From: Saussurea involucrata | Lineage: Eukaryota; Streptophyta; Magnoliopsida; Asterales; Asteraceae | Direction of reading: 5' to 3' | Assembly (NCBI GenBank): GCA_033807775.1 | Contig: CM066315.1 | Span: 63,186,320 to 63,250,319 of the forward strand | Length of the DNA: 64,000 nt | Shown here: piece by piece, positions 1 through 10,431 of the stretch | Position numbering within the stretch: the stretch's first letter is position 1 | How the letters are laid out: each line of letters opens with the position of its first letter | Translations under genes and position numbers: made by a program | The notes under the pieces: model-generated | Seen by the model: the letters and a program-made list of their open reading frames with translations, nothing else | Databases searched by the model: none | What the model was told of the DNA's origin: nothing

Positions 1-709
1 TTTGACGTTTGTTAACACATATTTAGGTGGAAAAAGGTGAGGGAAGTTGACGGGTTGGTGTTGCTGATTGCGAGAGCTTTGCATTGCTTTAAGGTGAGTT
101 CTCTCACCGCGTAGTTAGGAATTTCATGCATATCGTTGTTTTGTGCTACGTGTTATTACGTGTTATTATGTGTTTACGTGAACTAGTTGGGTTGTGATAA
201 TTAGTTGTGATTTGTTGAATCTATATGTGGATTATTTATGCTTGCGTACACCTCAGTGGGACTGGGGGGCTCGGTGGGACCGAGGGCTCGGTGGGACTGA
301 GCTTGTATCGATATATCTTTGGTGTACTCGGTAGGACCGAGGTTCGTATTTATACATCAATCATTATGTGGTTTTATATTCGTGGTGATGGTGATGTTGC
401 CTACTTGCGAGTAGGGGCGATATACGTGGGGTTGCTACCTGCGTGTGTGGTAGGACTCACTAAGCGTTTAGCTTACCTTTTCCCAATATGTCGTGATTTC
501 AGGTGCGAGCGGCAGTCGGGCTTGACGGTACACACACTAAGCGCGGGGTGTCAAGAATTGTTTAAATTTCACTTTCAAACCTTTGGATTTTATTTTATAA
601 GATTTCCGCTGCATAAACTTTATTAACTGTTTGAGTTAACGACGTTAATTTCAATTGAGTTACGAATTATTAAATTGTGGTTGTTTTATAATAATTTTGG
701 GACGTTACA
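1..709 (+). repeat. 5' LTR of the Tekay-like element (truncated by window start)
   Basis: Matches 7343-8140 of the 3' LTR with about a dozen substitutions. The 3' LTR has one extra block of about 55 bp (a duplicated CTCGGTGGGACCGAG-type unit) and about 35 bp extra near its end. It ends GACGTTACA directly before the primer site. The full LTR is about 2.06 kb, so roughly 1.3 kb lies outside the window. Confidence 0.93.
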
Positions 710-712
710 ACT

Positions 713-724
713 TGGTATCAGAGC
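713..724 (+). other. Primer-binding site (initiator tRNA-Met type)
   Basis: TGGTATCAGAGC, complementary to the 3' end of plant initiator tRNA-Met, three bases after the LTR end. It primes minus-strand DNA synthesis. Confidence 0.93.
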
Positions 725-1507
725 ACAGCTTGAGTGAATCAAACACATCTCGGTGTGTTTGGTCTCAAGTTGCGACTATGAAGTTTTAAACTCTTTTATT
801 AAAATCTTTGAGAATAAAGGAAAAAGGAAAACCCGTTTGGGAAACGGTGATCGTGGGCACAGTGTGTACAGTCAGCCGACGCCAATTGGGAAGGTACAAC
901 ACTTAGTGTATTTATTGCTTTCTAGGCATAGGGCATGCATGCTAGATTGCTTACGTGGATTTTGTGGTACTGTATACTTGTTACTTGCTATTATGAACTC
1001 ATGCTAGCCTTGATAGGTTGTTAAGTGAATGCACTTTAGGTTGTATGCAGTAGGAACTGAATAGCCTTAGAATGTTGGATTTAATTCTATTGCGCAGCTC
1101 TTGTTTGAGTCCAACCGTTGTAGGATAGAATCTTATATTCAAATGTCTATCTGGTTTTACTGTATACGACTGTGCGTTTACGAGGCGACTCGTCAGGGTT
1201 AGTGGGGGTTCCGTTCTAGCAAGGGTAGTGGGGTGTTACGACTTTTCTACGAAGCTAGGAAAAGTGTTTACATATGTCGGAATGGGCATATGTGTTTGTT
1301 TGTGGAAGGCAACTACTTGGACGTCCCGGGACAGGACTCGAAACGAGTAAGGATAGGTGTGAAGGGTAGTAGCAGAGCTCCTACTATCTGAAGCACAGGA
1401 TCCATGCTCGGGTCGGGGAGAGTCACGAGGAAGCCAAGGAGTGGAGCGTGAGCGTAGTAGGGTGAGTTATTTGTGCTAATAACTCTCTGGAATTTCTTTT
1501 TCCTAGA
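725..1507 (+). other. Untranslated leader of the Tekay-like element
   Basis: About 780 bp between the primer site and the gag ATG. No gene, RNA motif or repeat is recognised; it probably holds the packaging signal, which I cannot locate by eye. Confidence 0.6.
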
Positions 1508-2746
1508 ATGGTTAACACTAGAAGGAATCGCGCGGCTGGGCCGCAGGCTGAGGCAGGGATTACTGAGGAGCGTATTAGGGAGATGATTGCTACTGAGGTA
1601 TCTCACGCGATCGGGGAGGCGATTCCCGAGATCATCACCGCCATTCGAGATGAGGTGGTGACCCTACTGGAGGAGCGTATTACAGCTATTCCACTGCCTA
1701 TGGAGGGTCAGCCCCGTACCCGAGAGTTCCAGTATCGGGATCTCTCTGCCTGCTCCCCGCCAGAGTTTAAGGGAGACCCGAATCCGATTATCAGCATGCG
1801 ATGGGTATCCGACATGGAGTTTGCCTTTCTGACCAGTGGCTGCCAGGACAATCTAAAGGTCCGCTTTGCAGTGAACCTACTTCGTGACGGCGCAAAGGAT
1901 TGGTACGCCACGGCATTGACGCCTGCCGAGTGCACTACCTTGACCTGGGACAAGTTTGTCACTCGTTTTCGTGCAGAGTTTGTACCGCCGGTAGAGATGG
2001 AGCGAATCGCTAAGGAATTCCTAGAGCTCACACAGACAACAGAGACGGTAAAGGAGATGAACAGAAAATTCACCGAGATGGCATTATTTTGTCCTCAATA
2101 TGCCGCCTCGGAAGAGATGAAGATGTCGCGCTATAAAGATATGTTACGCACGGAGATCCGGGAATTTGTTAGCACAGCACAGTATGCTTCGTTATCTGCC
2201 ATGATGGACGCTGCTCGGAGGATGGAGCTTGAGCTGGAGACCCAAGCGAAGAAGCGGAAGACGGCACAACCGGTGACGCCTATCTCGGCAGTGCCGAAGA
2301 GGTCGAGGTTCACTGATACGCGCGTGGGTTCTAGGAGTGGCGGGTTTAAGCCCCGAGATACCGGAGTGAGGAGAGTTGAGGGGTGTTTTAAGTGTGGCCA
2401 ACCCGGTCACCTTAGCCGGGATTGTAAGGTGCCGCTAGTGGTCTGCTTCAACTGTAATCAGACGGGCCATGTAAAGGCCAACTGTCCTAGAGCAGGGGTA
2501 GCTGTTGGGGGTGGAGCACAGAGGATGCCTAGGAATGCCCCGTTACGCATCACTGATGGTCGAGCTGGTCAGCCGGGGGCGGGAGCGGCTCGAGGTAGAG
2601 TTCATCAGTTGACGGTGGATGAGGCGCAAGCGACGCCTAAAGTGGTTACAGGTATATCCCTCTGCTTCTTTCTTCTTGTCTTTCCTTTCCATGTCATATT
2701 TTTTTATTTTGCGGTTGAATTATATGTTAGGTACATTCCTAGTTAA
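1508..2746 (+). CDS. gag: Gag polyprotein, Tekay-like chromovirus
   Basis: Structural nucleocapsid precursor that packages the element RNA. The start ATG at 1508 opens with MVNTRRNRAAG, a basic N terminus I know from this lineage. The gag core lies at about residues 75-230. Two CCHC zinc knuckles follow, near residues 295-308 (CFKCGQPGHLSRDC) and 315-328 (CFNCNQTGHVKANC). The last 31 codons before the TAA at 2744-2746 read through a T-rich stretch unlike Gag; they fall inside a probable intron (2652-2730) and the start of the protease exon. If the intron is retained, this is a Gag-only product; if spliced, the frame continues into protease. Gag itself has no stop or frameshift. Confidence 0.9.
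   Translation: MVNTRRNRAAGPQAEAGITEERIREMIATEVSHAIGEAIPEIITAIRDEVVTLLEERITAIPLPMEGQPRTREFQYRDLSACSPPEFKGDPNPIISMRWVSDMEFAFLTSGCQDNLKVRFAVNLLRDGAKDWYATALTPAECTTLTWDKFVTRFRAEFVPPVEMERIAKEFLELTQTTETVKEMNRKFTEMALFCPQYAASEEMKMSRYKDMLRTEIREFVSTAQYASLSAMMDAARRMELELETQAKKRKTAQPVTPISAVPKRSRFTDTRVGSRSGGFKPRDTGVRRVEGCFKCGQPGHLSRDCKVPLVVCFNCNQTGHVKANCPRAGVAVGGGAQRMPRNAPLRITDGRAGQPGAGAARGRVHQLTVDEAQATPKVVTGISLCFFLLVFPFHVIFFYFAVELYVRYIPS
2652..2730 (+). other. Probable 79-bp intron between gag and protease
   Basis: The donor is ACAG|GTATAT and the acceptor is ATGTTAG|GTACAT, with a long pyrimidine tract between (CTTCTTTCTTCTTGTCTTTCC). Removing it joins gag codon 382 (phase 1) exactly in frame with the protease reading frame. 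The length is 3n+1, so retention shifts the frame and stops translation at 2744-2746. There is no stop inside the intron. Splicing is inferred, not shown. Confidence 0.72.
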
Positions 2747-3243
2747 CTCGGTGCCTGCGGTTGTGATGTTTGATAGCGGGGCTACTCACTCTTTTGTGTC
2801 TCGCACTTTTAGCGAGGGTTTGGGCCGAGTTGTAGGACGATTGAGTCATCCTCTTGTTGTTGAGGTGGCTGATGATAGGACCTTGACGGTCACGGACGTG
2901 TTTCGCGGGTGTAAATTAGAAATCTCGGGAGTGAGGTTTCCCATAGACTTGATTCCGATTGCTATGCGCGAGCTATGTGTGATCGTGGGTATGGATTGGA
3001 TGGATGCGTTTGACGCGGAGATTGTTTGTCGTCACTAACAAGTGCGAGTTCGAACCCCAAGCGGGGGAGAACTGTTGGTGCAGGGAGATTCGCCTAGACG
3101 GAGTTCAGCAATATGTTCAGCTGCAAGGGCTCAGAGGTATTTACAGCATAGTGGGCAAGGATACTTGGCATATGTGTTAGACACGCGAGTTGAGGAAGCC
3201 AAGGAGACTGCGGAAGACGTGCCAGTCGTACGGGAGTTACCGA
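2731..3243 (+). pseudogene. pro: Aspartic protease region, broken by TAA and a frameshift
   Basis: Retropepsin-type protease that cleaves the polyprotein. The active-site motif DSGATHSFVS begins at 2772, and the second conserved region (VIVGMDWMDAFDAEIV) follows near 2980. A TAA at 3036-3038 interrupts the frame; the same frame then continues (VRVRTPSGG) to about 3240. There a single-base loss moves the reading into the frame of the RT segment starting at 3245. The frame enters from gag only if the intron at 2652-2730 is spliced, which is the argument for that intron. It would not give an active enzyme linked to RT. Confidence 0.85.
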
Positions 3244-3244
3244 T

Positions 3245-4594
3245 GTGTTTCCCGATGATTTTCCGGGGGTACCTCCCGAGCGACAGGTAGAGTTCCAGAT
3301 TGATCTGATTCCGGGCGCTGCTCCGGTGGCCAAGGCACCCTACCGCCTGGCTCTACCGGAAATGAAAGAGCTGTACGCTCAGTTGCAAGAACTTCTCGAA
3401 AAGGAGTTCATTAAACCGAGCTGTTCGCCGTGGGGAGCTCCTATATTATTTGTGAAGAAGAAGGACGGTTCTCAGCGGATGTGCATAGACTACCGAGAGT
3501 TGAATAAGCTTACGGTAAAGAACCGTTATCCCTTGCCAAGGATTGACGATTTGTTCGACCAGCTTCAGGGAGCCTCGTGGTTTTCTAAGATCGATTTGAG
3601 GTCGGGATACCACCAGATGCGGGTAAGGAGCGAAGATACGGAGAAGACGGCCTTTCGCACTCGATATGGCCATTATGAGTTTGTGGTTATGCCTTTTGGA
3701 CTCACCAATGCACCTGCAACATTCATGGACCTCATGAACCGAGTGTGTAGTCCAATGTTGGATCGATCGGTGATTGTGTTCATCGACGATATTTTGGTGT
3801 ATTCGAAGTCCAAAGAAGAGCACGAGACGCACCTTCGGGAGGTTTTGGAGGTTTTGAGACGAGAGAAGTTGTACGCTAAGTTTTCCAAGTGCGAATTCTG
3901 GTTACGAGAGGTCCAATTCTTAGGACATGTCGTGAACCAGGATGGTATCATGGTCGACCCAACAAAGATTTCAGCAGTGATGCGGTGGGAGGTGCCGAAG
4001 ACTCCCACTGAGGTACGAAGTTTTCTAGGGTTGGCGGGGTACTACCGAAGGTTTATCCAGGATTTCTCCAAGATCGCGTTACCTATGACACGATTGGCGA
4101 AGAAATCTGCGGCTTTCAGTTGGGGTGAGGAACAACAGAGAGCCTTTGAAGAACTACGCAGACGGTTATGCGAGGCTCCCGTGTTAACCTTGCCCGAGGG
4201 CATGGAGGATTTGGTGGTTTATTGTGACGCTTCATACCAAGGTCTGGGTGCCGTGCTTATGCAGCGCGGCAAAGTCATAGCCTACGCTTCGAGGCAGCTG
4301 AAGCCTCATGAAGCGAACTACCCGACTCATGACCTGGAGTTGGGAGCGGTGGTGTTTGCCCTTAAACTTTGGAGACATTATCTGTATGGTGTCAAGTGTA
4401 CGATTTACACCGACCATAAGAGTCTCAAGTACCTGATGGATCAGCAGAATCTTAATATGCGCCAGAGGAGATGGCTTGATGTGGTCAAGGATTATGATTG
4501 CGAAATACTTTACCACCCGGGTAAAGCGAACGTGGTCGCGGACGCACTTAGCCGTCATCCGGTTGGTGAACCACTTAGAGGATTGTGTCAATGA
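3245..4594 (+). CDS. pol: Reverse transcriptase-RNase H segment of pol
   Basis: Copies element RNA into DNA and removes the RNA strand. The RT domain lies at about residues 50-230, with FSKIDLRSGYHQMRV, FGLTNAPATFMDLMN and the catalytic FIDDILVYS (FIDD at about 3779). The RNase H domain follows at about residues 300-420 with YCDASYQGLGAVLMQ, a conserved ELGAVVFAL helix and YTDHKSLKYL, then the tether ending VADALSRHP. The segment ends at a TGA (4592-4594) where related elements have a sense codon; the frame continues into integrase. Its upstream frame differs from the protease because of a base loss near 3240. This is part of one polyprotein, not a separate gene. Confidence 0.92.
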   Translation: MFPDDFPGVPPERQVEFQIDLIPGAAPVAKAPYRLALPEMKELYAQLQELLEKEFIKPSCSPWGAPILFVKKKDGSQRMCIDYRELNKLTVKNRYPLPRIDDLFDQLQGASWFSKIDLRSGYHQMRVRSEDTEKTAFRTRYGHYEFVVMPFGLTNAPATFMDLMNRVCSPMLDRSVIVFIDDILVYSKSKEEHETHLREVLEVLRREKLYAKFSKCEFWLREVQFLGHVVNQDGIMVDPTKISAVMRWEVPKTPTEVRSFLGLAGYYRRFIQDFSKIALPMTRLAKKSAAFSWGEEQQRAFEELRRRLCEAPVLTLPEGMEDLVVYCDASYQGLGAVLMQRGKVIAYASRQLKPHEANYPTHDLELGAVVFALKLWRHYLYGVKCTIYTDHKSLKYLMDQQNLNMRQRRWLDVVKDYDCEILYHPGKANVVADALSRHPVGEPLRGLCQ

Positions 4595-6064
4595 CTAACC
4601 GTGGTCACACCTCTTCTCGAGTCGATAGGGAGTGCCCAGGAGGTGGCAACCTTGGAAGAAAATGCTAAGTGCGAGCGGGTTGCGGGAGAAATCCCGAATT
4701 TTGTCCGTGATAGTCGGGGGTTGTTGACTCGACATGGTAGGGTTTGGGTTCCATACATCGGTGGGAACCGGCAGGTACTGATGGATGAGGCGCATAAGTC
4801 CAAGTTCTCGATTCATCCGGGAGCTACAAAGATGTACAGAGACTTGCGTGAAGGTTACTGGTGGCCCGGCATGAAGCGGGATGTTGCTAGATGTGTTGAG
4901 GTATGAATGACCTGTCGGAAGGTCAAAGCGGAACATCAACGACCACATGGGAAATTGCAACCGCTGGAGGTCCAGGTTTGGAAATGGGAAAAGATTACTA
5001 TGGATTTCATAACGAAACTCCCAAGGACTCCCCATGGGAACGATGCCATTTGGGTGATCGTTGACCGTCTGACCAAGAGTGCTCACTTCTTGGCCATCAG
5101 GGAGAGCTCCTCGGCGGAGAAGCTTGCGGAGGTGTTTGTACGTGAGATCGTGGCTAGGCACGGGGTGCCAGTTTCGATTGTCTCCGACAGGGACACTCGT
5201 TTTACCTCCCGGTTTTGGGAGAAGTTCCAGTCGGAGATGGGTACACGGTTACACTTTAGCACGGCCTTTCATCCACAGACGGACGGACAGAGCGAGCGAA
5301 CCATTCAGACCCTCGAGGATATGCTTCGAGCTTGTGTCATCGATTTTGGAGGTAGTTGGGATCAGTACCTACCTTTGGCAGAATTCTCCTACAACAACAG
5401 CTATCACTCTAGTATTGGCATGCCGCCGTACGAGTTGTTGTACGGTAGGAAGTGCAGGACGCCCGTTTGTTGGGGCGAGGTTGGTCATCGAGTGTTAGGG
5501 AGCACCGACATTGTGTTAAAGACGACCGAGATGATACAGATGGTGCGGGACCGTCGGGTTACTGCTCAGAGTCGACAGAAGAGCTACGCCGACAAAAGGC
5601 GATCAGACTTGGAGTTTCAGGTGGGCGATTATGTGTTGTTGAAGGTTTCACCCTGGAAAGGGGTGATCCGGTTTCGTAAGCGAGGAAAGCTAGGGCCTCG
5701 TTATATTGGGCCTTACCGGATTATCGCCCGTGTGGGGAAAGTAGCTTACCGTTTAGAGCTACCTGAGGAACTGAGCTTGATTCACGGCACCTTCCATGTT
5801 TCTCAATTATGGAAGTGTGTAGTGGACGAGTCTGCAGTGATCCCCCTCGAGGACATTCAGATTGACGAGAGGCTCAACTACGTGGAGAAACCGATAGCTG
5901 TCATTGAGAGGAAGACGAAAAATCTGCGCAACAAAGTCACTGGGTTAGTGAAAGTGCAATGGCAGCACCGGAAGGGTTCAGAGTGGACATGGGAGCCTGA
6001 AGCGGAGATGCGTGAGAATTATCCCGAGCTTTTCGTCGGTCAAGACTTCGAGGACGAAGTCTAA
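4595..6064 (+). pseudogene. pol: Integrase with C-terminal chromodomain, interrupted by TGA
   Basis: Inserts the DNA copy into chromatin. The same frame as RT runs from 4595. The zinc-binding region (IHPGATKMYRDLREGYWWPGM, near 4810) loses its first late cysteine to a TGA at 4904-4906, with CRKVKAEHQ after it. The catalytic core has DFITKLPRT, VDRLTKSAHF, SDRDTRFTS (second Asp) and FHPQTDGQSERTIQT (Glu). A GPY/F-type C-terminal region follows (GPRYIGPYRI). The last about 50 residues form a chromodomain-like segment (VIERKTKNLRNK, then VQWQHRKGSEWTWEPE), thought to direct insertion to heterochromatin in this lineage. The stop codon is TAA at 6062-6064. Confidence 0.9.
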
Positions 6065-6066
6065 TT

Positions 6067-6081
6067 CAAGCGGGGGAGAGT
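6067..6081 (+). other. Polypurine tract of the Tekay-like element
   Basis: CAAGCGGGGGAGAGT lies directly before the 3' LTR, which begins TGTAAAGCC. It primes plus-strand synthesis. Confidence 0.88.
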
Positions 6082-8140
6082 TGTAAAGCCCGCATCCCGG
6101 TATGTATTTTTTTATATATAAATTCTTTATTTCAGCGAGTATTTAACATGTTTACCATTAGCGGGGTTAGTCGAGTCGGACCAACTTGTTAGCATAGGTG
6201 TCAAAGTGGATAGGTTGCGTTTTAAGGACTAGTTGGAGGGCTATTTTGGGGCAAAGCCCAAACTTGCATGAGTTTGACCCCTTTGACCAGCCCTTCCCCC
6301 TCCCTTCACGGTTTTCCTTTTTCTCCATATTCCCTTAGGAAAACCCTAACTCTCCCCCTCCCCCTTGTTGTGTTCGGCCGAGAAGAGAAAAAGAGAGAGA
6401 GAGAAATCGAAGAGAGAGAGAGGGAAAGAGAGAAGCCGAGAGAGAGAGAAAGAGGGTGTTGCCGGCGACGAGGAGAGAGGAGGAAGAAGGTGATCGCCGG
6501 CGAGTTCGGTCGGATTAGAGGACGAGAAAACGTTGCGTCGAGGTAGTTCGTAAACCTTTCGTTTGTTAATTGTCAAAAACCGCCGCAAACCGCCACCACC
6601 ACCGCTGCAGCCACGGCTGCCGGCGGTGGGGCCGCCGCTGCACACCACTGTGGTGGCGGCAGGGGGTGCGTATGGGTGTGCGGGTGTGAAGTTGCGAAGG
6701 AGTCGGGAGTGGGTGACGTTGGGAGGTCTCGCCGGAGGGTGTTACCGTAACCCTCGTCGCCGCCGCCAACCACCACCGCCCCCGGAGGCGGCAGGGGGTG
6801 GTGCACGGCTGTTGTCCAGCTTAGTATGACCTTTTTCCAGTAAGTTATTAGGCTTTCCGGGTCTGTTTGGGTTAAGACTTGACTTAATAGAATTATAATC
6901 AATAGTTATCATTTCATGTGAATTGTATTGTTTCTGCCACTGTTTTGTGAAAGCCATAACTTTCTCGAGAAATGTCGGATTGGGATGAAACCAGTGCCAA
7001 ACGTTCCCATTCTGAGTCCATTAAGTTTCGTATGTTTTGCGGAAAAGCTAGTTCGGTCTCTAGCTAGGGTCAAATCGCCGTTTTGTACTGACAGGTCCTG
7101 TTTTTCGCTGTTCTGCGAGTCGGTCTTGTTTAATTCATATAAAATCATAGAAAAATCGTTAGAACGCGTGCGATATGTCCCTGGAACCCTAAGACATGGA
7201 ACTTACTGATTATGGAATAATAATTCTGATTTTATAAACTTAAATGGGGTTAAACAGGTCCCGAACAGACCTGTGTTTTTAGAATAAAAGCTGGAATGTT
7301 TAGTTTGTAAGCTAGTAATTGTGGTTTGGGTTGGGACTTCCCTTTGACGTTTGTTAACACATATTTAGGTGGAAAAAGGTGAGGGAAGTTGACGGGTTGG
7401 TGTTGCTGATTGCGAGTGCTTTGCATTGCTTTAAGGTGAGTTCTCTCACCGCGTAGTTAGGAATTTCATGCATATCGTTGTTTTGTGCTATGTGTTATTA
7501 CGTGTTATTATGTGTTTACGTGAACTAGTTGGGTTGTGATAATTAGTTGTGATTTGTTGAATCTATATGTGGATTATTTATGCTTGCGTACACCTCAGTG
7601 GGACTGGGGGGCTCGGTGGGACCAAGGGCTCGGTGGGACTGAGCTAGTACAATTATATTATCTTTACTCGGTGGGACCGAGGGCTCGGTGGGACTGAGCT
7701 TGTATCGATATATCTTTGGTGTACTCGGTGGGACCGAGGTTCGTATTTATACATCAATCATTATTTGGTTTTATATTCGTGGTGATGGTGATGTTGCCTA
7801 CTTGCGAGTAGTTGCGATATACGTGGGGTTGCTACCTGCGTGTGTGGTAGGACTCACTAAGCGTTTAGCTTACCTTTTCCCAATATGTCGTGATTTCAGG
7901 TGCGAGCGGCAGTCGGGCTTGACGGTACACACACTAAGCGCGGGGTGTCGAGAATTGTTTAAATTTCACTTTCAAACCTTTGGATTTTATTTTATAAGAT
8001 TCCCACTGCATAAACTTTATTGACTGTTTGAGTTAACGACGTTAATTTCAATTGAGTTACGAATTATTAAATTGTGGTTGTTTTATAATGAAATGCATGT
8101 TTTAAAATTTTAAATTCCTTGTAATTTTTGGGACGTTACA
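6082..8140 (+). repeat. 3' LTR of the Tekay-like element (2059 bp)
   Basis: Begins TGTAAAGCCC and ends GACGTTACA. It contains a purine-rich GAGAGA block at about 6385-6490, GC-rich simple repeats near 6580-6800, and tandem CTCGGTGGGAC(C/T)GAG units at about 7595-7735. No gene. An open frame (7688-8023, also present at 225-626) exists only because the LTR is duplicated. Confidence 0.93.
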
Positions 8141-8590
8141 ACTTTCATACACACCATTAGAAGGAGAGGCTTTAAAATAAAAACAACCATGTTTATAAAC
8201 CAAAATGCAACCATTATTATTATCAAATTGAAATTCAAAACCATCCTTGTACAATGCATGAAAAGAAATAATGTTTCGAGCCATTTCTGGCGAGTAACAA
8301 CAATCTAATAACTTTATTGAAAAACCACTACTAAGCATGAGCTCAAAATCTCCAATCTTGGTAACAGCGGCAGTCATCCTGTTTCCCATGATCAGATTCA
8401 GCTCCCCATGCTTAAACGTTTTACTTCCCTTTAGTCCCTGGAAATTAGAGCAAATGTGAGTACCACATCCCATACCAAGGACCCAAGAGTTAGAAATCGA
8501 AGTACTATGGAGTTCAATTGTAAAAATACCTGAGGTGCCACACCCTTTGACCTTGTTCATTTTCAAGTCCTCCAGATATTTGGGCAGCTT
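8141..8590 (-). pseudogene. Copia protease / pre-integrase fragment
   Basis: Minus-strand frame following gag after a one-base frameshift near 8575-8590. It shows SWVLGMGCGTHICSNFQGLK, equivalent to the usual copia protease region where the catalytic motif is D-T/S-G. Here the position reads G-M-G, so the catalytic Asp is lost. It continues with the spacer that leads to the gag-pre-integrase domain (CILVYKHGCFYF) and is cut at 8141 by the gypsy LTR. Confidence 0.85.
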
Positions 8591-9447
8591 CTCTTCCAAT
8601 GGCCCCTTTCTTGACAATAAAAGCATATGGCCTCTTTAGGGTCACTTATGGGTGGTATGTCAGAAGAATCAGCTTTTCTCTTATGGCCTTGGTTGCGAGG
8701 AACAACTTTAGCCTTTCCCTTCCCTTTGGGATGAGAAACTTTCTTCTTCTTACAACCACCTTCCCTAATGGCCAGGACGGGAGCAGTTGAGTGAGCACTT
8801 TGGGTCTTACCCATACTTGCTTCAGCAGATCTCAACATGCCATGGAGCTCTATCAAGGTCTTGTCCATATTGTTCATATTGAAGTTCACTATGAACTGTT
8901 TATATGCCTCACTAAGAGAGTTTAGCACCATGTCAATGGCAAGCTCTCTTGGGAAATCGACACCTAGATTGCCTAACCTGTCAATGTACGCTTTCATCTT
9001 TTGCACATGCGCACATACAGGGGCACCGTCCTATTGCTTACATTCCATAAGCGATTTTACGACTTGGAACCTTTCTTTCCTCGCTTGCTCCTGAAACATT
9101 TCACGAAGCTGCTCATTTAGTTCAAACGCCCCCATGTTCTCGAAACTCTTTTGAAGTTCCGGGGACATGGACGCCAACATGAGACACTCGACTTTTGTGG
9201 ATTCCGCGAATTGCTTATTGTATTCAGTTACTGCTTCAGGGCTTGCATCATCATTAAGTATAGGAAGATCATCGTCGAGCAAATACTCTTTGTCTTCGTA
9301 CCTCAAGGCAATTCTCAAGGCACGAATCCAATCCAAGTAATTTGGCCCAGTCAGCTTATCTTTACTTAGGATAGAGAGTAACGTAAGGTTGGATTTTGAG
9401 TGAGTAGGAGGAGGAGGAGGATGAGGAGGAGGAATATTTTCATCCAT
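8563..9447 (-). pseudogene. gag: Copia Gag with one nonsense codon
   Basis: The start ATG is at 9447, followed by a proline-rich N terminus (PPPHPPPPP) and a UBN2-type gag domain (KLTGPNYLDWIRALRIALR). A TAG at 9031-9033 interrupts the frame, which continues (HVQKMKAYIDRLG) to a single CCHC zinc knuckle (CFYCQERGHWKRSC) near 8600. A basic stretch (KKKKVSHPKGKGKAKVV) precedes the knuckle. Past the knuckle the frame shifts by one base into the protease segment. The nonsense and frameshift make it non-functional. Confidence 0.9.
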
Positions 9448-9860
9448 CTGTAGATATAGTTTTATTTTAGTTAGTTTGAAATTTAACCTTTAAAAACCAA
9501 TTATCCAAAATTATTTAACAAGGCTAGGATCCATATTTTACTCTATGATGTGAAAAGGGATGCCGTAATCACATCATAAAGTTATTTAGGTAAACAAATG
9601 CTATTTGTTAATTTCATTCACTATAAAACTCCTAGTTCTTTTGAGATTCACCGACTTATGTCAATGGCATGTTAATCTCGACTATGCTTATCTTCTATTT
9701 GTGACTGGGATGCCGAGGATCACAAACTAGATGGTGAATCGACCATGCAAGAACACATGGACCCCTCGGCTCAAGTACGCTTGAGAATCACGAGCGCCAC
9801 ATCATTTTCGACTATAGTTTCACATTAACGTGCCGGCAAACCGCACACGCTCCGTTAACA
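9448..9860 (-). other. Copia leader, gag-proximal part
   Basis: Non-coding sequence upstream of the copia gag start, interrupted at 9860/9861 by the CACTA element. It resumes at 15888. No motif recognised. Confidence 0.7.
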
Positions 9861-9879
9861 CACTACAAAAAAAATCAAA

Positions 9880-10290
9880 TTTCCGACGGCCAAATCCGTC
9901 GGTAAACGGATAAATCCGTCGGTAATCCGTCGGTAATCGTCGTCAGAAATAACCTGGTCGGTAATTGATTTACCGACGGAATTTACCGACGGATTACCGA
10001 CGACCCTCTTTACCGACGGATTACCGACGGATCACCGACGACGCCATATACTGACGGATTACCGACGGCGATATTTACCGACGGATTACCGACGGCCACC
10101 TTTACCGACGGATTACCGACGGCGATATTTACCGACGGATTACCGACGGCCACCTTTACCGACGGATTACCGACGGATTTGCCGTCGGTAAAACTATATA
10201 AATTAAATTAAATCTAAATCAATTTAATTATTAAATTATATTATTAAAAATTACCGACGGCAAATCCGTCGGTAATCCGTCGGTAATGTT
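9880..10290. repeat. CACTA left subterminal direct-repeat array
   Basis: About twenty copies of TTACCGACGG, many as tandem pairs (ATTACCGACGG spacing about 11 bp), with occasional inverted CCGTCGGTAA. In En/Spm such arrays bind TnpA (family knowledge). Confidence 0.9.
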
Positions 10291-10431
10291 TATTTTAATT
10301 AAAAATACAGAATAAACTGTACAAAAAACCTGTATTTAATTCCTGGACAAAAACTATTACAAAATACTATTGTATTTAATAAATATCATATCCGTAAACA
10401 AATTACAATTTTATCCCAAATACAAAACAAA

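Larger units (their letters stand above)
1..8140 (+). mobile_element. Ty3/gypsy chromovirus (Tekay-like), 5' end outside window
   Basis: LTR retrotransposon with the order LTR, tRNA-Met primer site, gag, protease, RT-RNase H, integrase, chromodomain, polypurine tract, LTR. The domain order and a C-terminal chromodomain place it in the chromoviruses; the gag and chromodomain style is Tekay/Del-like (family knowledge). Its coding region carries two in-frame TGA codons, one TAA and one frameshift, so it is not autonomous. It interrupts a minus-strand copia ORF exactly at 8140/8141. The expected 5-bp target duplication partner lies upstream of base 1 and cannot be checked. Confidence 0.93.

Noticed and set aside
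225..626. Open frame in the 5' LTR, repeated at 7688-8023
   Set aside because: Present twice only because LTRs are copies; no start context, domain or conservation evidence.
713..724. Possible tRNA gene fragments at TGGTATCAGAGC sites (also 16974, 29885, 32850)
   Set aside because: Only the 12-14-base primer complement is present, each next to an LTR; no cloverleaf.
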